Below, one piece after another: positions 61,355 to 64,000 of a DNA stretch of 64,000 nt. The DNA lies in the NCBI RefSeq assembly GCF_023101685.1, contig NZ_CP082164.1, positions 6,510,001 to 6,574,000 on the forward strand, given 5' to 3'. Positions within the stretch are counted from its first letter, which is position 1. Each line of letters begins with the position of its first letter. This DNA is from Bradyrhizobium sp. 186. Lineage in GTDB: Bacteria > Pseudomonadota > Alphaproteobacteria > Rhizobiales > Xanthobacteraceae. The translations under genes and the position numbers were made by a program. The notes beneath the pieces are model-generated. The model was not told the DNA's origin. It did not search any database and saw only the letters and a program-made list of their open reading frames with translations.

Positions 61355-62398
61355 ATGGCTCCGCCGCAATCCGAAATGCGCGAAAGAACGATATCTCCGA
61401 AAATCGGCGTGCTCCTGAGCAATCTCGGCACTCCGGACGGCACGGACTATTGGTCGGTCAGGCGATATCTCGCCGAGTTCCTGTCCGATCGAAGGGTGAT
61501 TGAAGCGCCCAGACTACTCTGGCTCTTCATTTTGAATGCGCTGATTCTGACTGCGCGACCACAACGAAAGGGCAAAGATTACGCAACGATCTGGAATCGC
61601 GACCGCAATGAGAGTCCGCTCAAGACTATCACGAGGTCGCAGGCAGAGAAGCTGCAACAATCTATCCGTGACGGTCTTCTCGGCGATTCGAAATCCAACG
61701 TCGTCGTCGACTGGGGGATGCGCTACGGAAACCCGTCCCTGAAGGCCGCCACCGAGCGGCTCGTGGCGAGGGGATGCGAACGCATCCTCTTCGTCCCGCT
61801 CTATCCACAGTATTCGGCCGCCACGAGCGCAACGGCATGCGACAAGCTCTTCGACGTGCTGGCATCCATGCGACATCAGCCGGCATTGCGGGTCGCGGCG
61901 CCCTACTACGATGAGGACGCCTATATCGATGCTGTCGCGGCCTCGCTAACTGAACGTCTCTCCAGCGCCGGCGTCGAGCCGGACGTCATCGTCGCATCCT
62001 TCCACGGCATGCCGCTCAGTACTCATGTCGCGGGCGATCCATACTATGTCCAGTGTCACAGGACCGCGGACCTCGTTCGGACACGCTTGGGGCTGCCGCA
62101 AGAACGCCTCATCGTCACGTTCCAGTCACGCTTCGGTCGGGCAGAATGGTTGAAACCGTATACGGACGAGACCATAAAGGCGCTTGCGGCGAAGGGTGCC
62201 CGGCGGATCGCAGTCGTAACTCCCGGCTTCTCGGCCGATTGTCTGGAGACGATCGAGGAAATCGGGCAGGAAAACGCGAAATACTTCTTCGGCGAAGGCG
62301 GCGAAGCATTCGCTCGCGTCGATTGTCTGAACGACAGCGACCATGGAATGCGCGTGATCGAGGCGGTTGTGCGCCGTGAGTTGAGCGGCTGGGTCTGA
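61355..62398 (+). CDS. hemH: Ferrochelatase
   Basis: A 347-aa protein of the HemH family with KIGVLLSNLGTPDGTDYWSV at the start, RYLAEFLSDRRVIE, LFVPLYPQYSAATSAT, the active-site His in IVASFHGMPLS near 210 and the Glu in PGFSADCLETIEEIG near 285. It inserts Fe2+ into protoporphyrin IX. ATG at 61355 is 85 bp after hemA and likely in the same transcript. Confidence 0.93.
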   Translation: MAPPQSEMRERTISPKIGVLLSNLGTPDGTDYWSVRRYLAEFLSDRRVIEAPRLLWLFILNALILTARPQRKGKDYATIWNRDRNESPLKTITRSQAEKLQQSIRDGLLGDSKSNVVVDWGMRYGNPSLKAATERLVARGCERILFVPLYPQYSAATSATACDKLFDVLASMRHQPALRVAAPYYDEDAYIDAVAASLTERLSSAGVEPDVIVASFHGMPLSTHVAGDPYYVQCHRTADLVRTRLGLPQERLIVTFQSRFGRAEWLKPYTDETIKALAAKGARRIAVVTPGFSADCLETIEEIGQENAKYFFGEGGEAFARVDCLNDSDHGMRVIEAVVRRELSGWV

Positions 62399-62456
62399 CG
62401 CCACTGGCTAGTGGCGACCTGTAGGGACGCCCGCGCCTTGTGATGGGGGGAACGAG

Positions 62457-63419
62457 ATGATTGGCACGCCGATCGCGATTATTGTGCCGCCGAACGCGCA
62501 ATCATTGGACATTTCCGGTCCTCTGGATGCCTTTCTGGAAGCCAATCGGCAGGCTCCCGGCAGATGCAACTACGATGTGCGTCTGTTGTCGATCGGTCCG
62601 GATCGAGCCGTGACGGCTGGAGCGATGTCGATTTTGACCCATGGCTCGATCTTCGAAGACGAGCAACCGATCGATACGTTGCTGGTCGCTGGCACCCCCG
62701 ACTACGCCCGCGCTTACACGGACTCGACTCTCCATGCCTGGCTGCGACGGCACGCGCCGCGCAGCCGCCGCCACGGCTCCGTCTGCACCGGCGCCTTCTT
62801 TCTCGGCGCCGCCGGACTGCTGGACGGCTTCAGCGTGACGACGCATTGGCAGCACGCCGGTGAATTGGCGGAGAGATTTCCGGCCGCAAAAGTGGTATCC
62901 GATCAGATCTTCGTCGAGGATGGTCCCCTGTGGACATCGGCCGGCGTCACTGCCGGAATCGACCTCGCATTGAAGCTGATCGAGGACGATCACGGGCGCG
63001 ATGTCGCACTCTCCGTCGCCCGCCGCCTGGTCGTCTTCCTGAAGCGACCGGGCGGCCAGTCGCAGTTCAGTGCTCATCTCGCCGCGCAGGTCGCAGCCGA
63101 AGGGCGCATTCAGACGATCCAGCATTGGATCCTCGATCATTTGCCCCTTGACCTGACGGTGAAGACGCTTGCCGCGCGGGCCGCGATGAGCGTGCGCAAT
63201 TTCACCCGCGTCTTTCAAGAAGAGGCTGGAATGACGCCGGGTGACTTCGTCGAGATGGCGCGCGTCGATTCGGCTCGGCGGTTGCTGGAGGATACCGACA
63301 AGCCCTTGCAACGCGTCGCATCGAGCTGCGGCTTCGCCAATCCCGACGTGATGCGGCGAGCCTTTCTGAGACGCATTGGCACTGGCCCAAGCGAGTATCG
63401 CGAACGTTTCCGCGGATAA
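62457..63419 (+). CDS. GlxA family AraC-type transcriptional regulator
   Basis: A 320-aa protein with an N-terminal DJ-1/PfpI-like domain (PIAIIVPPNAQSLDISGPLD, HGSVCTGAFFLGAAGLLDGF with the nucleophile-elbow Cys) and a C-terminal AraC DNA-binding domain (VKTLAARAAMSVRNFTRVFQ, then FANPDVMRRAFLRRIGTGPS). GGGGGGAACGAG precedes the ATG. It is downstream of hemH on the same strand, but its target is unknown. Confidence 0.9.
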   Translation: MIGTPIAIIVPPNAQSLDISGPLDAFLEANRQAPGRCNYDVRLLSIGPDRAVTAGAMSILTHGSIFEDEQPIDTLLVAGTPDYARAYTDSTLHAWLRRHAPRSRRHGSVCTGAFFLGAAGLLDGFSVTTHWQHAGELAERFPAAKVVSDQIFVEDGPLWTSAGVTAGIDLALKLIEDDHGRDVALSVARRLVVFLKRPGGQSQFSAHLAAQVAAEGRIQTIQHWILDHLPLDLTVKTLAARAAMSVRNFTRVFQEEAGMTPGDFVEMARVDSARRLLEDTDKPLQRVASSCGFANPDVMRRAFLRRIGTGPSEYRERFRG

Positions 63420-63429
63420 GGCCGCAGGA

Positions 63430-64000
63430 TCAGTAGTGACCGGGTGTCGTCCCCACCTTGCCTCTGAACACCCGATACCCGATCGCGACATACAGCACCA
63501 TCAAGGGGAAGACGAAGAGGCCCTCGCCCCAGAACATGAAGGCGAGACTGGCGTGAGGCGCCGCCGCCTCGTCGATCGTGATGGCAAACGGGATCATGTA
63601 AGGCCAGAAGGACAGTGCCAGCGTTCCAAACGCCGCGACGAAGATGACGGCAACAGCAGCGAACGGCCAGCGATCGTTGTGATGCAGGATGCTGCTGGCC
63701 AGCACGACCGTGGCCGCGGCTCCGACGGCCGGAAATACAAACAGATAGGGCCGATCGAGCCAGCGATGCATGATCGGCAGGTTCGTGATCAACGCATGCG
63801 CAAATACCACGATCAGGAACGCCAGCACGGCAAGTGCCAGCGCGGGTATCTGGCGGCGAGCCCTATCACGGACGTCCGATTGGCACTTCTGCACCAGCCA
63901 TGTAGCGCCCAGAAGGGCATAACCCAGACACAGCCCGATACCGCACAATAGGGAAAACGGGGTCAGCCAGCCGAAGACGCCGCCGACATAGACCCCGTCG
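63430..64000 (-). CDS. cydB: Cytochrome bd ubiquinol oxidase subunit II, C-terminal part (runs off the window)
   Basis: The reverse strand encodes the C-terminal about 190 residues of CydB/CioB: FSLLCGIGLCLGYALLGATW, HRWLDRPYLFVFPAVGAAAT, FGTLALSFWPYMIPFAITID, then EGLFVFPLMVLYVAIGYRVF and a stop at 63430. Several membrane helices are evident. It is convergent with the GlxA-type gene, stops 11 bp apart. Terminal oxidase of low-oxygen or cyanide-insensitive respiration. Confidence 0.9.
   Translation of the reverse strand, partial: DGVYVGGVFGWLTPFSLLCGIGLCLGYALLGATWLVQKCQSDVRDRARRQIPALALAVLAFLIVVFAHALITNLPIMHRWLDRPYLFVFPAVGAAATVVLASSILHHNDRWPFAAVAVIFVAAFGTLALSFWPYMIPFAITIDEAAAPHASLAFMFWGEGLFVFPLMVLYVAIGYRVFRGKVGTTPGHY

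Noticed and set aside
1..64000. CRISPR arrays, rRNA, tRNA genes or prophage structure
   Set aside because: No regularly spaced repeats, rRNA segments, cloverleaf tRNAs or phage structural genes were seen. The only mobile elements are the two insertion sequences.

Overview
The window reads as chromosomal DNA of a high-GC alphaproteobacterium, most likely of the Bradyrhizobium/Rhodopseudomonas group. Supporting signs are a C4-type 5-aminolevulinate synthase, an RpoH-like sigma factor carrying an RpoH box, two DUF305 proteins, several orphan LivK/TctC-type solute-binding proteins, and tiny exported proteins of a kind I associate with that group. The genus is an inference from gene content.

1-17.9 kb is an aromatic-compound catabolic island. 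The minus strand holds a truncated MFE-type SDR, three LivK-like binding proteins (one frameshifted) and a TctC-like binding protein, with a MaoC-type hydratase on the plus strand between them. A tightly overlapping minus-strand operon follows: ACMSD-like amidohydrolase, unknown 160-aa protein, acyl-CoA synthetase, BphD-like meta-cleavage hydrolase and MhpD-like hydratase. Facing it across about 190 bp is a plus-strand operon: ferredoxin reductase, Rieske dioxygenase alpha and beta, cis-diol-dehydrogenase-like SDR, Rieske ferredoxin, TetR regulator and two type I extradiol dioxygenase-like proteins. Together they describe ring dihydroxylation, rearomatisation, meta-cleavage and hydrolysis. The first extradiol paralogue has lost all three metal ligands.

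17.9-31.6 kb is a scarred accessory stretch. It holds acyl-CoA dehydrogenase and HMG-CoA lyase remnants beside an IS701-like element, a frameshifted GNAT gene, a PuuE-like deacetylase with an NHL-repeat partner, regulator and permease remnants, an intact NMT1/SsuA-type ABC transporter with a TRZ/ATZ-type amidohydrolase, and an IS1634-like element inserted in a bile-acid/sodium-symporter-family gene with a 4-bp target duplication.

31.7-51 kb looks like an envelope-stress and sulfite-handling region: an ECF sigma/anti-sigma pair behind DUF305 and a YVTN beta-propeller, a YeiH-type exporter with a LysR regulator, SorAB-like sulfite dehydrogenase, an RND efflux pair, an RpoH-like sigma factor, a second DUF305 protein, an AraC regulator and about nine small exported proteins. 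Four of these share a Pro-[Met/Val]-His motif near the start of the mature chain and look like an undescribed family.

51-64 kb is a redox and peroxide region: YdeP-like molybdopterin oxidoreductase, bicupin oxalate decarboxylase, OxyR, glutathione S-transferase, agmatinase-family ureohydrolase, catalase, HemA, HemH, a GlxA-type AraC regulator and a truncated CydB. OxyR, catalase and two heme-synthesis genes suggest coordinated peroxide defence and heme supply. I saw no rRNA, tRNA or CRISPR arrays.
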